The notes below the pieces were generated by a model that worked only from the letters and a program-made list of their open reading frames with translations, was not told the origin of the DNA and did not search any database. From Armillaria gallica (taxonomy: Eukaryota > Basidiomycota > Agaricomycetes > Agaricales > Physalacriaceae): DNA of 64,000 bases. Both the position numbers and the translations under genes were made by a program. The DNA lies in NCBI GenBank assembly GCA_037576215.1, contig JBANDB010000007.1:1457001-1521000 (forward strand). Reading direction: 5' to 3'. The stretch's first letter is position 1, and the number at the start of each line of letters is the position of its first letter. Below, piece after piece: positions 46,183 through 58,223 of the stretch.

Positions 46183-46925
46183 CTACAAATCGACCAAAAG
46201 GATCTCCGCTTCGTCCAAAAGTTCCCCTCGGACCAGGCCATTCGTGCCATCCTCAATCGCGTTGAGCAATTCCGCATGAACCCAATTATGAGTCAATGCG
46301 TATTCCAACTCCGCGTTGTTAACATGTCCGTACACCATGAGCTCGTGCAGAATTTCAGTGAGGTCGATGCTAGCCATGGCCTCCAAAGCATTCAAGAGTT
46401 CGTAATCCACATTGACAATGCAACCGCCCATATTGTCGTTAATTGCGGGGAGGAAAACCATTCTAGCCACTCCCTCAGGCTACATAGCGCATGTCAGGTT
46501 ACTGAGGCAGGTGCAAGGGATTATAATTGTATGTACCAAGGGACCCCTCCAAACCTTGCAAAAGAACTATGGCACCGACTTAGTCAGAACACATCAAAAT
46601 GACAAACACACAAACCTTGATCTTCGACTCCTGCCCTGGATTCATATGAGGAAAGGCTGCCGCATATAGCATTTCATAGCGTAGAGACGTCCATTCAAGC
46701 GAACGAACACCTGGAGGGTAGGCCACCGCACCGTTCCAGTTGCCATGCGGATGACCAGTTGTAATGAGGTATGTGGACAATGCGTTCTTCAGCCCATCCA
46801 GCATGCATTCGTAGTTCTCCGCCTCTTGCGGCATATGAATTGGATACAGAGCAAACGTCAAATTGGGCAGGATGTCATCTTCCACCGAGGGAATGCCCCG
46901 AAACCAACCGATTGATCTACAATCC
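46183..46925 (-). CDS. Unknown protein of the cluster, about 195 aa
   Basis: Two exons join through an intron GTTTGT..TATGTAG so that QESKIK continues PEGVARMVFLPAINDNMGGC. Upstream sequence reads RSIGWFRGIPSVEDDILPN, then LYPIHMPQEAENYECMLDGL. The start is not resolved; a possible first exon with ATG near 47031 (MSSLTMIDVVNAAIQQAHTL) lacks a clean donor. The C-terminal half is acidic and helical (YELLNALEAMASIDLTEILH, ALTHNWVHAELLNAIEDG). No family was recognised. It ends 6 bp from the inverted-repeat motif. It is on the same strand as the next three genes. Confidence 0.5.
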
Positions 46926-47125
46926 CACGGTCAGGTCAATGAGACACACAGAGATTTCGACTTATGAAGGAAGTGTGTGTGCCTGCTGTATAGCCGCATT
47001 CACGACATCTATCATGGTTAACGAAGACATGGTTCGATAGGAAAAGGGACAAGCACTCCTAGGTTCCTGGTCTTAAAAATGTCCCACAGCTATTTGATTT
47101 GCTAGTCTAATGAAATACGGGAAGG

Positions 47126-49250
47126 CTACATATTTTTCGGCTTGCATCTGAGCAACTCCTCGGCTTTCTTGAATGACAGGCTATGCGTAAGGTGGAGCAA
47201 CTCCGCCGTGGTTGGCTCAGCATCCACATCCCCCACTTGCATAGGGACCTTTTGCCACACAACGAGCATATCTAGGATTTTTGACTGATCCTGGTCATAT
47301 TCTGACTCGCCAAAGGTGGATTCACTGAGCTCTAAAGAGAGTTGCTGTACCCGATTCCAAAATGTCAGATAGCGCTCAAATGTTTTCGGTGAGCGATCAA
47401 AAATGGTCAATTTGTGGACCTCCACTCTGGCCTTTAACCAAGCGAGCACTCCTGGAAGTCGGCCATCCTTCCCCATGCCCATATGTTTCTTGTCTGCAGT
47501 AATGGTCAAGCGAGCGATGCCCATGACAACCGTCACCGCAGCATAAATCTTGAAGGCCTCATTGTAGGACTCGTTGAATAGAGATGCCATGGGTTTGATC
47601 GACTCGAGGAACAATCTGTCCCAGGCAGCCCATTCTGGCATATCGTCAGTCGCGGGCGCAGTCGCAGGAGCGCTGGGGGCAGTGGGAGCGCCAGCTGTAA
47701 CGGGCTGAGGTGGGGTGTAATCACCAGACGACGCTTTGTGGATGTAAATGACATAGATGTCCTCTCTGGGGAGCTGAGTTTGCTCCGCTACCGTCAGCGT
47801 CTCTGGACAAGCTCTATAGTGGCGCAAAGGAGTGTTAAAGTTCGAGCTTTCCTGGGACAGAACGTCCTCAAGGGTCGAAATTTCCTGGAACGAGAGATCA
47901 TCACCCCCCCCGTTACTGAGGGCTAATGGGTGCGTGGAGGTAGAGACAGTGAATAGGCTGTGGTCCATATCTCTAAGGACTCGCGCCGTCCTTCCTCCTT
48001 GTGCCAAAATCCGCGTGAGGGCTTCACCTGCATTGTGAATGTGAATGTGGGATTCGGGCGTACATGGCCAGGATAGGACAGTCTACCTATCGAGGCTCTC
48101 GACACAGAAACGTCGTACTCCATAAGGGGGCGTTCCAGCCCGTCCGTGCCCTGCATGGAGATATAAACATTGATAATGTCCCTGAAAATCGAATAAGTGG
48201 CCATTCTTTTCCCCTTGGAGCTTTCTACATACCTGGTTCCCACAGCTAAACCGCCCACACCACCGTGGGCAAGTCCCCCCTGCCGTACTGGTTCATCACC
48301 CCCCGCCTGTTGCCTGTATCTGGTTGAACGCACATGTGGACCATGGGATGAGTGCACGAGATTCCCCGTGAGTACTTCGAGAGCAGCCTGATTGGCAGTC
48401 CCTGGGGTAAGGCCTTGGTTGGGAGCGACTGCGCTAGGTTGAACAGGAGCTACATTTAACTGTGCCCAGTTACGCTGGACGTTGGCTAGCCTCATGGCTG
48501 GTACGTCAACATCACCTGGTTATTGACAGGTCAGACTTGATGGCGAATTGGAGGGTCAGTGGGACAGAGTCACCTGTAATTAGGGTGTCTTCGTTGCGCG
48601 TCTCATCTTTGTTCCTGTCCGACGAACTTTCTGAGGAAGGTCCTTCAGTTGCGGGAGCATGACGAACTCGCTGTTTATTATTACACACCTTCTGTAAAAG
48701 TTAACGTGAATGGACGAGCCATAAAGCAATTGGGAAGACCTACCATAGTCATCAGAGCCCTGGCTCTCGCTATCGTCGCTATCAGGCTGATAGTATGCAA
48801 TCGTCGACGATGCATTACCTTCGACATTAGGTGTGTCTTCTCCAGTTCCTGCCTGGGCGTCACTTGGCCACAAAGCATTGGGCGCCACACCAGTGGCAGC
48901 AGCTGCCTCTCTGAGTCAGCCGGGGTAGGTCGCAAGGAGTTTGGCATACCAGATTGGCGTTGTTTCTTGAACGCTATGGCCAGGTCAGCCAAGTCGTCTT
49001 CTTCTGACCTCGCCTTGCGTCTGACTGTCTTCAGGCTAGGGAGGATGACCACTGGAGAAGGGGCCCGACGTTGCAACGGAGGTGCGCCTACAATAATCGC
49101 GTCAGTATTTTCAATGAACCCACAGATTAGTGGATTCCAAACACCTTCAGGTCTGCGGCTTTGTGGCAATTGCGATAGGCGTCCACTTTTTGTATGCTTG
49201 GTCAGCGACACGTTGGCCAAGGGTGCGTCACTATCATCGTTAGAGCTCAT
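47126..49250 (-). CDS. Unknown large protein of the cluster
   Basis: ATG at 49250 (MSSNDDSDAPLANVSLTKHT). The N-terminal exon is basic and disordered (KTVRRKARSEEDD, FKKQRQSG). It is followed by an acidic exon (YYQPDSDDSESQGSDDYG) that splices at GTAGGT..AAACAG into FVMLPQLKDLPQKVRRTG. A Gln/Asn-rich exon with MQGTDGLERPLMEYDVSVSR comes next, and the last exon runs from MDHSLFTVSTSTHPLALSNG to EELLRCKPKNM. That last exon has a folded-looking part (WDRLFLESIKPMASLFNESY, ARVEVHKLTIFDRSPKTFER). An Ala/Pro linker precedes it. About 600 residues in all. No known motif was recognised. The cluster motif lies about 90 bp upstream of the ATG, as for the JmjC gene. Likely nuclear by its basic N-terminus (inference). 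Confidence 0.55.
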
Positions 49251-49338
49251 GGTCACGAAAATGAGAAAGTCGGAACGATAAGGCATCAGGGTGGGTCATA
49301 CCCCCTGTGTTTAGTTCCCAAGTGTCACATATCCAGGG

Positions 49339-49353
49339 GGTCGGTCACATCAC
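49339..49353 (-). promoter_or_regulatory. Cluster motif GGTCGGTCACATCAC
   Basis: Read on the minus strand it is GTGATGTGACCGACC, 89 bp upstream of the ATG at 49250. Identical except for one base to 55964-55978. Confidence 0.7.
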
Positions 49354-49472
49354 AAGCACGTTCAAAAAAATTTATTACCATCTGTACTTTAGATTTTCAG
49401 GCCATCCTGAACCAGTTGTGAGCTAATAAATGTAAAATATCCGGCCGCCAACGATCATTCTATGTCACGTAT

Positions 49473-51537
49473 TTACACCTTATTTTCGAGGTCCCTCGAA
49501 CACATGTGCGCCAAGAAATGCAAGATATCTAAGCAGAAGCGATCTGCGAATCCTGCGCTGGACCAAAATTCATCCTGTGAAGACGGGGGTTTTCCATGCC
49601 GCAACAGATACCAGGCAAAGGCAACCGTATATACACCACAATTGACGGAATCATTCTGCCTAGGCACATCCTATGGAAGAACACCAGGTGAGGACCTTTG
49701 GACAAGGAATTCCGAGATAAGGCTGACCTCAGATACTCTAAACTCAAAAGGCTCTTCGGCTTCGGATGCGGCGTGCTGAAACCATGACCAAAGTACCTAC
49801 CGAGGGAGGCGATGATCAACACCAATGTTCACATCTTTTAAAGGGAAGGGAACGTACGTTGTATGTATTGGTTGCCGAGTGCTCACGCCTACCCAGACTG
49901 TCGTAGCACACCATCCTTCGGGACAAGAGGTTGAGATGGAACAGGATCCAATGGTTGTCTTGATGTATTGGGAGTACGAACTCCGACTTGCCAAGTTCGG
50001 TGTGCACCTATGTATATCGATGGGTAAATTCACGCAGCCGTTTTTCAGGTACTAACCTTCATGATGTTCTTGAAGGCCTTACTGGCAGCATTCACCGAGG
50101 CCAGTGCCAAGGGTTCTGCAGTGCCCCATGACGAATACTCTTGACACAACACCTCAAAGGTGACAGCGACCACGCTGTCATCAAGCCAGGACTTGCGGAG
50201 CTTGATCAACCTGCTGAGAGAGTTTTTTTCCAACGGCGTGGAAACTCCATGAAAACGCCAGCAAGATTCGGGATTGGTATCCAGGAGGTATGACACGCAC
50301 TTCAGTGAAGATTCTTATTAAGGTTACCATGCTTGAATGTTACTTCCTCCCTCACCTGTAACAAATCGCATCGTGAGCTTTCTTCATCGTGGATGGCGCC
50401 TAGCGGTTGGTGATCCTTGAGGTAGCTCTGGAGTCCCTTCTTCATGTTCTCCCGCCACTGCAACAGATCCTCCGGTGACTCTAGCTTGGGCTCTTCGTCC
50501 TCATCACTAACTTCGATTACATCGTTGCCGGCACCGTTTGACACACCCGCGGGCGCTTCTGGCATGGGATGTGTGCCATCACCGACTTGCCCGTGTTCGG
50601 GTGGTTGCTCTGTATCATCGCTGACCATGACGACACCCTTCTCGTCACCTGTGATGATCCGTTCAAGCAGGTCAGATGCTAGGCTAGCTCCAGTCAGCGC
50701 AACGAGACTGTGACTGGTTTCGTTGATAAGCTCGCTGAGATTGGTCACGTCAGACAAGGTCTGAACCTGGGTGCGCTTTAGTGTCAGATCGCCATCCCCC
50801 CCAGACCCGTCCAGTGCGCGTTTGCGTATCGGAGGAGGGTGCTCGGAACCCCTGGCCGCCCCTTCGTCTGTCGATCCTTGTGAGAAGGCTTCACCATTGA
50901 TGAAATGAAGGAAAACATCGCCCAATTCACCTTCAACCAAATCCATCTCCGAGTGGCCCGGCTGCTCCACCAAGTCTGTAGTTCCTGGTGCACCCTCGGA
51001 CATCAAAAGTGCACCGTCTTCGGTTTGCTCCTTGTCACGGAGTCTCTTATCCAGATACGCCATTTCCACATCGAAAATTTCCCCCGATGAGAGACCTTCG
51101 AGTTCCTCTTCCGTAGGCCAGCGTACCTGCACGCTGACAGCTGATCTAGTGTTTACTGACCATCTCATCTGAGTTGCGGCCAACCCTTCATCCAAGACAC
51201 TCTGGTGCTCGGTCAGTTTGACATCGGTGCTCACTTGCCACGTCGCTTGGCTAGCGCGTTCTTGGGCCTCTAAGAAGCCGCTATCATTGTCGTCGTCATC
51301 ATCGTCTGAGTCCTCTCTGTCAGTATCTATTAAGTCGCTTGTCTGCTCGGTCCCGTTTCGTTTGGGAGTAAGCTGGCACTCCTGAGCTGGGCTACTGTCA
51401 TCACCGAGTATGTATGTGCCTGGGGACGGGGTACGAATAGCTGATGGTTTCTGCTTTTTGAACCGACGCTGCGCTGGACTGCGAGGAGGACTGCGGTCCA
51501 ATCCTTCATGCGATGATGAGTCCTCATCAGTGCTCAT
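49473..51537 (-). CDS. Ulp1-type (C48) cysteine peptidase
   Basis: ATG at 51537 (MSTDEDSSSHEGLDRSPPRS). About 400 residues of acidic, disordered sequence follow (DSDDDDDDNDSGFLEAQERA, EVSDEDEEPKLESPEDLLQW), then a middle exon (LLDTNPESCWRFHGVSTPLE) and the C-terminal peptidase. The catalytic elements are in order: His in DNHWILFHLNLL, Asp in MVCYDSLG, Gln in RQNDSVNCGVYTVAFAW and Cys in the same block (NCGVY). This is the His-Asp-Gln-Cys layout of Ulp1/SENP enzymes that process or remove SUMO or related modifiers. Intron borders between the Asp and Gln/Cys exons are not resolved, so a small lesion there is possible. The start lies only 83 bp from the stop assigned to the JmjC gene upstream, so one long transcript or gene is possible. 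Ulp1 genes are frequent cargo of eukaryotic DNA transposons (established knowledge). Confidence 0.7.
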
Positions 51538-51620
51538 CTCTATTGGGCATGAACACTTCTTCGGGGGAACCTGGCCATCTTCGTCCACTTCCGATCCCGC
51601 ATCGCGAGATCACAAGCTTG

Positions 51621-54600
51621 TCAGACTCTCGGAATCAGATGCTTCTGGACCCTTGGCTGCAGGTCAGTGGCTGGAGATTTCAGCTCCTCAGTGTCTGACA
51701 AGTTTGTCAGCGAGGAACTCCCAGACGAATCAGATTCTTCTCCTTCTACAGGAATATCCGTGTAGGGAATGATGGGCACCTCCTCTGGCAAGTCTGCAAA
51801 GGATGTCAGCATGGGACCTACGAACAAGTCTTCAAAACGCGCCTTTGGCTCTTCTAATCCCAAACGGGACATCCCAAAAGAGACTATCCTCTGAACGACG
51901 GTTCTTCTTGCACTGTTCCAGTCGTAGCTCTTGGCCAAACGTTTGATCGAATGCCGACATCACATCACTGTGAAACCAGGTACGATGGAAACGGTCTTCA
52001 CTCGCGAGAGACTCGTAAAGGGGACAATCTTCGGCTGACGCGTGGTAGTCCAGGAGAGCCTGCCCAAACTGCAGCGCTGAGAGCTTGACAGCAACGTAGA
52101 TCTTGTACACATTTTCACTTCCATTCAGACCGGTCAGTGCAAGATGTTCGTTCGCCCACGATACAAGCTCCCAATACTGCGAAAATGCAAACCGTAGGTC
52201 ATCCCAATACTTGTCTTGTCGCCGAGAGAGTGCAGGCAGATAGATCAGCAGGTTGCCCAAGGCACAGACATCTAAGAGGCCCTCTCGCGTTTCGATATCT
52301 GGCACATGGCCATCGTGCTCTGGGCGATCCGGTCAATGAAATGGACGAAATGGCACCGTTCACAGCGTACCTTCAAGGTTCTCGCCTGCCATAATCACTT
52401 TTTTCCAGTAGGCCATCAAACAGAGCAAAAGAACTCTCATGTCCTTGTGCTCGACATTTGTGATAGCCCAAGACAGAAAGGCTGTATGAACCCAGCCCAT
52501 TACCACCAAACGTATCGCTGAAGTGGGAAAGAAATGCTGTCCAAAGACTAGGGAGTTGGTCTCCATGGCCATGGCGTGCAGTGTGTTCGGACGTTGGAAC
52601 CTGTAAAGCCAGTCGCACAATATCAGTGAGGCTCTGAGGGGAGGAGTGCCTTCCAGGTACATACCACAGTGTGCCCGGCTCGACCAACACAACCTCGCAT
52701 TGATACATGTCAGAGTTGACTTTGCTATCTGCCTGGAAGTCCCAGACAAAGGTATCCCAGGTTTCGCCCCTCTCGTCTTCCTGGCACTTGCTGATTACAA
52801 ACCAGATCTTGCGTCCCGCGAGAGTGTGGATCTTAATGGCCGAACCATCGAAGTCGGAGTGAGGCGGGGTGACAGCGCTGGTGACCGAAGCCAATCCCCA
52901 AGAGAGCGCAGCCGCAGGGAATGGTGCAGCGAGCAGGTCACTGCCAATTGAGCGAGTGACCTTGCATGCCTCCAAGTGGGAGGCCGCCTGACTGCAAAAG
53001 GTGAGTACATCTTAGGAATGGATGAGGGAGTGCCCTACTGGAACAATGGACTCTGTAAGGTAGTATCAGGCATGGGAAGGGTCAGGGCATTCAAGACCCG
53101 GCCTTTCGAGCCTTTCGAGCCCTCATTCAGTACGGTTTGAAGGGTAGAAGTTATTTCTACAGTGGGCATGGCCGATCGAGGCAAGGCATCCGTGACTCGC
53201 CGTACGGGTTCTGCAAAAGATCACATGGATGGTGAGTGATCACGGGTGAAACAAAGAGAACCCATACCATGAACTTGGATTGGCGTGTCTAAATCACCCA
53301 GTTCTCTCGCTGTCCATCCGTTCCATCCCCATTTTCTTGGATGCTGTGGAACATCGGTCACTAACACGCTCCGCTGCCGAAAAAGAGGCAGGATGTTGAT
53401 TGTCTCCGAATACTGCAGGTGCGCAACTCGAGACGGGGCATCAGTGCGATCCAGCCAAGCTGGATTTTGCCCCGGTGTGTCAGTTCGACACGCGAGGAGC
53501 GACTCTAAGATCTCTCTCTCAAAGGGATCCTAAGCTCCAGACATTAGTCTCCAGTGCATCCACAAGAAGTCTGGCACTCACTGACGCCTTCAGACAGTCA
53601 ATCTCGAATTTGACCCAACTATTCTCTGAGACACTGAACACATCGACGCAGATGGGAGAATTACATCTCTCAGTGAGGCGTGGATCAGGTGGCGGTGTGG
53701 AGGGGCGGTCAGAGGAGGTTGGCGGGCTCCAAAGACGCAATGACCGCTCAGCCCGCGCCGGGCAACGAACGGCACCCATCACGGGGCCCTTGGTGCGGTT
53801 AACCTGGAGAAAGCCATTTCACCAGGTGCTATCTTCATCGTCGGCACCATTTTGTGCGTACGCCAATAGCTCACTCTTGGACAACCTGAATGGGGGAGGC
53901 TTGTGGCGTTTGAACAGATTGGAACCTGAGATGCCAACAGGCTTGAGATCTGTCTCCGACTCATCGTCGTCAATAACAATCTCCTTGCTCTTTTTCTTGG
54001 TCTTCTTCCTCTTCTTTTTGGCGGGTTTCTCCTTGACTGATATATCTTCCAGTTCATCCGCCTCAGACTCAGATAGCCTCTGTGCAGGCGGTCGCACCCG
54101 TGATGGCCGGTCCTCGCGAGATAAATTGGTAGCCTCGACCCATTTCATCTCAGCCGTCCCGCCCTGTGAGATTTCCTGTTCTTCCTGACTCGGTACTACT
54201 TCGTCATCACCAGCTATGGCGGTGGCATCCTGGGCGCTGTCGCTGGGCGTTGGGAGTGTGTTTTCTATGGCTGCTACAGCGCCCGACACTACCGTAATTG
54301 AGGTGGTCTGAGAGCCCCTCGGGTGCTTCAAGCGAGCCGTGGCGTCAAACCACGGCGACACATTGGCGACATCTACCGCGCCTTCGATTTCCGGCTGATA
54401 CAACCAAAGAAAACAGACAAGGCCTTCCTCAGCTTCAAACGCGCCACCAGAAACACCTAATAGAAGAGACCAAAGACCTCTCTCAACGCTCCTAAGCGCT
54501 GCCGGTTTATCTCTGTCATCAAAGCTGCAAGAATACTACATGGAACGATCAATGGATGCCCAAGGAGTGAAAGATAACCACCCACCAGCAAACACTGCAC

Positions 54601-55882
54601 CAGAGGTGGGGCCGCATCTCGCTTCCACTTAAACAAAATAAGCGGAGAGATTGTAACACATTGGAGTAAAGTCGCCAGAGCGTCTTTATTTCGAGCAGCG
54701 ACCGTGCTGATACTGCCCTGGACTTGCTGCCACACGTCGGTCATTCCATGGTCAATGGCGAACCTGGCCAGTCAGAATAATCAGCGAATGACGCCTAGGG
54801 TACAGTTAAATCCTTTACATTTGTAGTTTACTCCTGTAGCCTTCAGGGTCGCCTCGAGTCCAGCGCATCCACCTTAGCTGCCAAGCCACACCTTCAATGA
54901 GATGTAGCAACTTCTGCCAATAGCTCATGTGGCCACGGCGATTCCAAAAGCAGGCGGCCAGTAAGTCCTGCCAAAGGTCTTTCTGTTCCGTTGAAAGTTG
55001 GGTGCCTTCGGGAAGGCTTGGAAGCCCTGTTTCAATGTGACTGCTCTCCTGAGAACCGAGGGCACTTAACAAGACTGAGGGCCAATCTGCGAGCCGACCC
55101 ACCCACTATGCACGGCATGAGTTTCGAAGGAAGGCAAAACTCCAGAAAATGCCATACCTGCGTAAGTTTGACTGATGGCTTGAACGTCGCCTTGTAGTCA
55201 ATGGTACACTCCCCATCATCGATGCCCTCACAGCGTAAGAGTTCATCCACCAAACGCCAAGATACTAGCGCTTCGACAAGGTCCACCCGTTTTTGGGAGT
55301 CCATGTGTGTGAGCTGATGGATTGGCTTCACGACCGCGTCAGGTAGTCGGACCAGACCACGACGGTACGCTGCAGGAAGTGTTTGAGCCAGATCCTGGTA
55401 TTTATTGATACAATCAGTTGCACGCTCCTGTGAGCTTGACATGGGGATCTAACCTGAATGCAAGTCGAGAATCCCGCCCATACACCCGGTACCGCGACAA
55501 TATCCTTCGGCGAATCCGAATGTTGAACGGCTGGCTCATTTCCCAAGTGTGAAAGGCATGCGGTCAAGGGAAACCTCATGAGTCGGGTGCGGTTGTGCAA
55601 CGGAAGTGACTGAAGTAGTTTCGTTTCTGCTGCTTGCTGCACTGATGTCGGCAGATCAGTGTCCATTTCCTCCATAGCCGGGAAGACAAGAACAGATAAA
55701 TGCGACACGACGACATACGTCTAATCGTGCATGGAGGCGACGCAGTGACAATACATGTCCAACCACCCAAACTAGATCCATATGAATCCCGACGGCCGCT
55801 TCCCCAGGCCTAGGACACACCAATGGTGAGACAGGATCGGATGGCACTCACTCATCATCGAATGGGCAGCGTTGGCGGCCAT
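51621..55882 (-). CDS. JmjC-like protein with long N- and C-terminal extensions
   Basis: Probable start ATG 55882 (MAANAAHSMM, GTGAGT donor). About ten exons follow, among them MEEMDTDLPTSVQQAAETKL, CINKYQDLAQTLPAAYRRGL, LHLIEGVAWQLRWMRWTRGD and a nuclear-localisation-like KPAKKKRKKTKKKSKE. RVAHLQYSETINILPLFRQR and VLVTDVPQHPRKWGWNGWTA lead into the core ALSWGLASVTSAVTPPHSDF then DGSAIKIHTLAGRKIWFV and VVLVEPGTLWYVPGRHSS. HSD is the iron-binding HxD, GRKIW is the usual strand and the second His is in GRHS, as in Agaricomycete JmjC proteins (Fe(II)/2-oxoglutarate oxygenases, often histone demethylases). A helical region follows (LLDVCALGNLLIYLPALSRR) with an acidic end. Exon borders were inferred by eye; two short candidate introns (25-40 nt) are doubtful. 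The cluster motif lies 82-96 bp upstream. Confidence 0.65.
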
Positions 55883-55963
55883 GACGATCCAGCTCCGACG
55901 TGGCAGGAAGTTTGTAAAACGTGTGCTTCTTGCTTCTTCATCATGACTGGTGATGCGACGACT

Positions 55964-55978
55964 GGTCGGTCACGTCAC
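55964..55978 (-). promoter_or_regulatory. Cluster motif GGTCGGTCACGTCAC
   Basis: Minus-strand copy about 82 bp before the JmjC ATG. It is paired with an inverted copy 28 bp away (56007-56018), so the divergent promoter region carries one copy facing each gene. Confidence 0.7.
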
Positions 55979-56006
55979 TCAGTGGATTAGATTGTGATAC
56001 GATGCA

Positions 56007-56018
56007 GTGTGACCGACC
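56007..56018 (+). promoter_or_regulatory. Cluster motif GTGTGACCGACC
   Basis: Plus-strand copy, 155 bp upstream of the RING-gene ATG at 56173. TCCATCACATCACAAAC follows. Confidence 0.7.
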
Positions 56019-56172
56019 TGGCTGTCCATCACATCACAAACTTCATGTCGTGACCACGGTCCACCCTTTCTATTCTCGCTTACTGCCCTTCCCCCCCATC
56101 CAGCTGGACGTCTCAGTCGCTGGTGTGCGCTTCAGACGTTTGTCAGTGCTGCTTTCCATCTCATTTCAAACC

Positions 56173-57085
56173 ATGCCGCCTGCCAGACCGAACGTCACCA
56201 CCCCCTGGAGAAGCCGCAGGGCTAGTGATCTTCTTACCTCCATTATCTCCTTCCAAAGAGAATGTGAATCTGTACAGCGCGCAGCTGCTGTCCTATTTCG
56301 GGACACACCCTTATGACTTTGGCAGATCATTCGATATGCCGAACAGGCGAACCAAGAGCTTAGAATTGACCTGGCACGCACCCGGGAGGAGGTGGAAAGG
56401 CTCGAAGGAGAATTGGAGCAGGTACTCGAATCCCATTACATTGATTTTAGTGTGGTAAGAACTCATTGATCATCTTAGGCTGCCGGAGATGGGAAGAGGC
56501 AAGAGGACGCCCTCTTACGGCTCATTGCGGGTCCTGGAGACGCATCCGACCAAGACGACACGGGGTTGGCAAGGTGTCTGGTTTGTGCAAATGAGACAAT
56601 TCAACTTCTCGAAAAGGAAGTGGATCGTCTGGGGGTGATGGTGGCACCTGTATGTCTCGACCCCAAAACCACCTGTCTGAGCTTGTTCTTATCTTTCTTC
56701 TCGGCAGGATCTGGGAGCATTGACCGCCCACCTTACATGCACTTACTGCTTAGGAACACTCTGCTCCGTAATGAGGTATGTACCATCGTTTCGTTCAGGA
56801 TGATAGCTTGACGTGAGTGATTCGGACAGTCTGGAGTGTGGGCACTCCTTTTGTTCCCCTTGTCTGTTCGTCTCGGTCAAACGCGCCCAAGAGTCAGGGA
56901 ATCGAATCCAACCGCGGTGCAGTGAATGCACCAAGCCGATCATCAGTCGTCCGAGCAGGGCCTGGAAGATAGAAGCACTGGGCCGAACACTGATTAACCG
57001 AATGCCCCAGAGCGATGGCATCGGTGGTGAGGCAGTTAGGTATGGTTACATCAATCAGGCGTCTTGGTCCGACCTTTTTCCGTAG
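56173..57085 (+). CDS. Coiled-coil RING-finger protein (putative E3 ubiquitin ligase), intact
   Basis: ATG 56173 (MPPARPNVTTPWRSRRASDL). Spliced exons give a coiled coil, IIRYAEQANQELRIDLARTR then EEVERLEGELEQ, a second one in CANETIQLLEKEVDRLG, and a complete C3HC4 RING: CTYC, then CGHSFCSPC, then CSEC. The tail ends EAVRYGYINQASWSDLFP. The first intron (about 36 nt, GTCCTA..GGCAG) is short. The others (GTACTC..CTTAG, GTGATG..GGCAG, GTATGT..GACAG) are normal. RING proteins of this form pass ubiquitin from an E2 to substrates. Related but broken RING genes lie at 19014-20096, 22825-23240 and perhaps 26395-27248 and 31743-32512. It is divergently transcribed from the JmjC gene with shared promoter motifs. 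Confidence 0.7.
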
Positions 57086-57419
57086 CCTTGTAGGAATATA
57101 TGTTCTCGTGCGTGAAAGCCATAAAGTGTCTATATAAAACCATGTTTCCCAGGCGCTTCATGCTTGTGTAGGAAACCTACATTCATCAATGGAGTGGATA
57201 GTTTCTTTGGCAGTTCTTTGTGGTGGTCTCAATTCACTTGGAGGGAACTCTCGCTGCGCCCTGGATGGGCCGTGTTCAGACCGCGGAGGTTATTGCTTGC
57301 CTTTATGAGTGCGTGCCTGCATGGCGTTGGGTGGTATAAGTTCAGGTGGGATGATGCGTGAAAGGCATCATTTCAATGGTTTCATTCGTAAGTCACCAGC
57401 TGTATCCCAAACTGACGAT
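57086..57419. other. Spacer
   Basis: An ORF at 57164-57361 is not convincing. The stretch probably holds the promoter of the next gene. Confidence 0.35.
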
Positions 57420-58036
57420 ATCATCGCTTACACTGTTGTCTCCTGGAGAACACTGGCGCCATCAATGTCGAAGTCCCGAAGCCCCGCCTGGCGCACACAG
57501 TCGAAGCGGTGGAATTGTCGGCCAAAGACTTTAAATCCGCAATCCACCAGATGAGGCTGGTGATGCATTTCTATGTCATGCTCCTGTCTCCTCCAACCGG
57601 GGAGGGTGAATACAACCGACTGCAGATGGACATGTCTTGTTCTCTAGAGAACGGTGTCATCATACCTACAGTGAAGTGAGTACATCCTTGCCATTGCAGG
57701 TTGTAGTCTCAATTCGTCGTCAGCCTGATTGGCCGTGATTGTGTGCCTACGGGTACACACGTTGACAGAGTCTTGTCATTCCACATCCTGGAACCCAACA
57801 TCTCCATCGGAGATCTTTTAGAGCTCCTTATCAGTGCTGGCCTGGACCGCGCGACCGTTAACGCCAACAATGCGGCATGCGGCCGGTTTTGTTTTCAAAC
57901 CATGAAGACCTTCGCGGACCATGGGCTCATTCGAGATGACTGGGCCTCGCTTGCCTATCAATGGCACGGGGACATTGGCGTTGCAAGCGGCCCATTGGGC
58001 GCCACAGTGATTCATGAGGACATCATAAATTTGTAA
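57420..58036 (+). CDS. DUF7770-like protein
   Basis: The first part reads VEVPKPRLAHTVEAVELSAK, DFKSAIHQMRLVMHFYVMLL and YNRLQMDMSCSLENGVIIP. After an intron beginning GTGAGT come VLSFHILEPNISIGDLLELL, ISAGLDRATVNANNAACGRF and CFQTMKTFADHGLIRD, ending HEDIINL. The order (HxxxxLLL, D/N-rich strand with NG, FHI..P..SIGDLLEL, GRFCFQT) resembles the fungal DUF7770 family as I remember it, whose function is unknown. The N-terminal exon and start codon were not resolved; TGA precedes the first exon in frame. Family call tentative. Confidence 0.45.
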
Positions 58037-58223
58037 GGAACGTAAATACTTTTTTTTAACAATTTCGGAAAATGATGTGATTTGGAAAAAGAATAAAAAT
58101 GTTTGGACCACCGCTAGAAGCCCTCTGAGCCCGCTATCAGAGGATTATGACTACCGACGTCAGATGATGGTCTTCATTAGAGAAAATAGCAATAAATGAA
58201 ACAAATGAAACAGTTATTCTTCA

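Noticed and set aside
48649..49281. Plus-strand ORF of 210 codons
   Set aside because: It lies opposite the N-terminal exons of the unknown cluster protein, which has the better start, introns and promoter motif.
53400..54188. Long plus-strand ORF (262 codons) across the JmjC gene
   Set aside because: It is antisense to spliced minus-strand exons that carry a lysine-rich signal and acidic segments, and its own sequence is Ser/Leu-rich without motif. A shadow frame.
46144..55978. Motif copies at 46163, 49339 and 55964 as long terminal direct repeats of retrotransposons
   Set aside because: Similarity is limited to about 15-30 bp, and no reverse transcriptase, primer-binding site or polypurine tract was seen.
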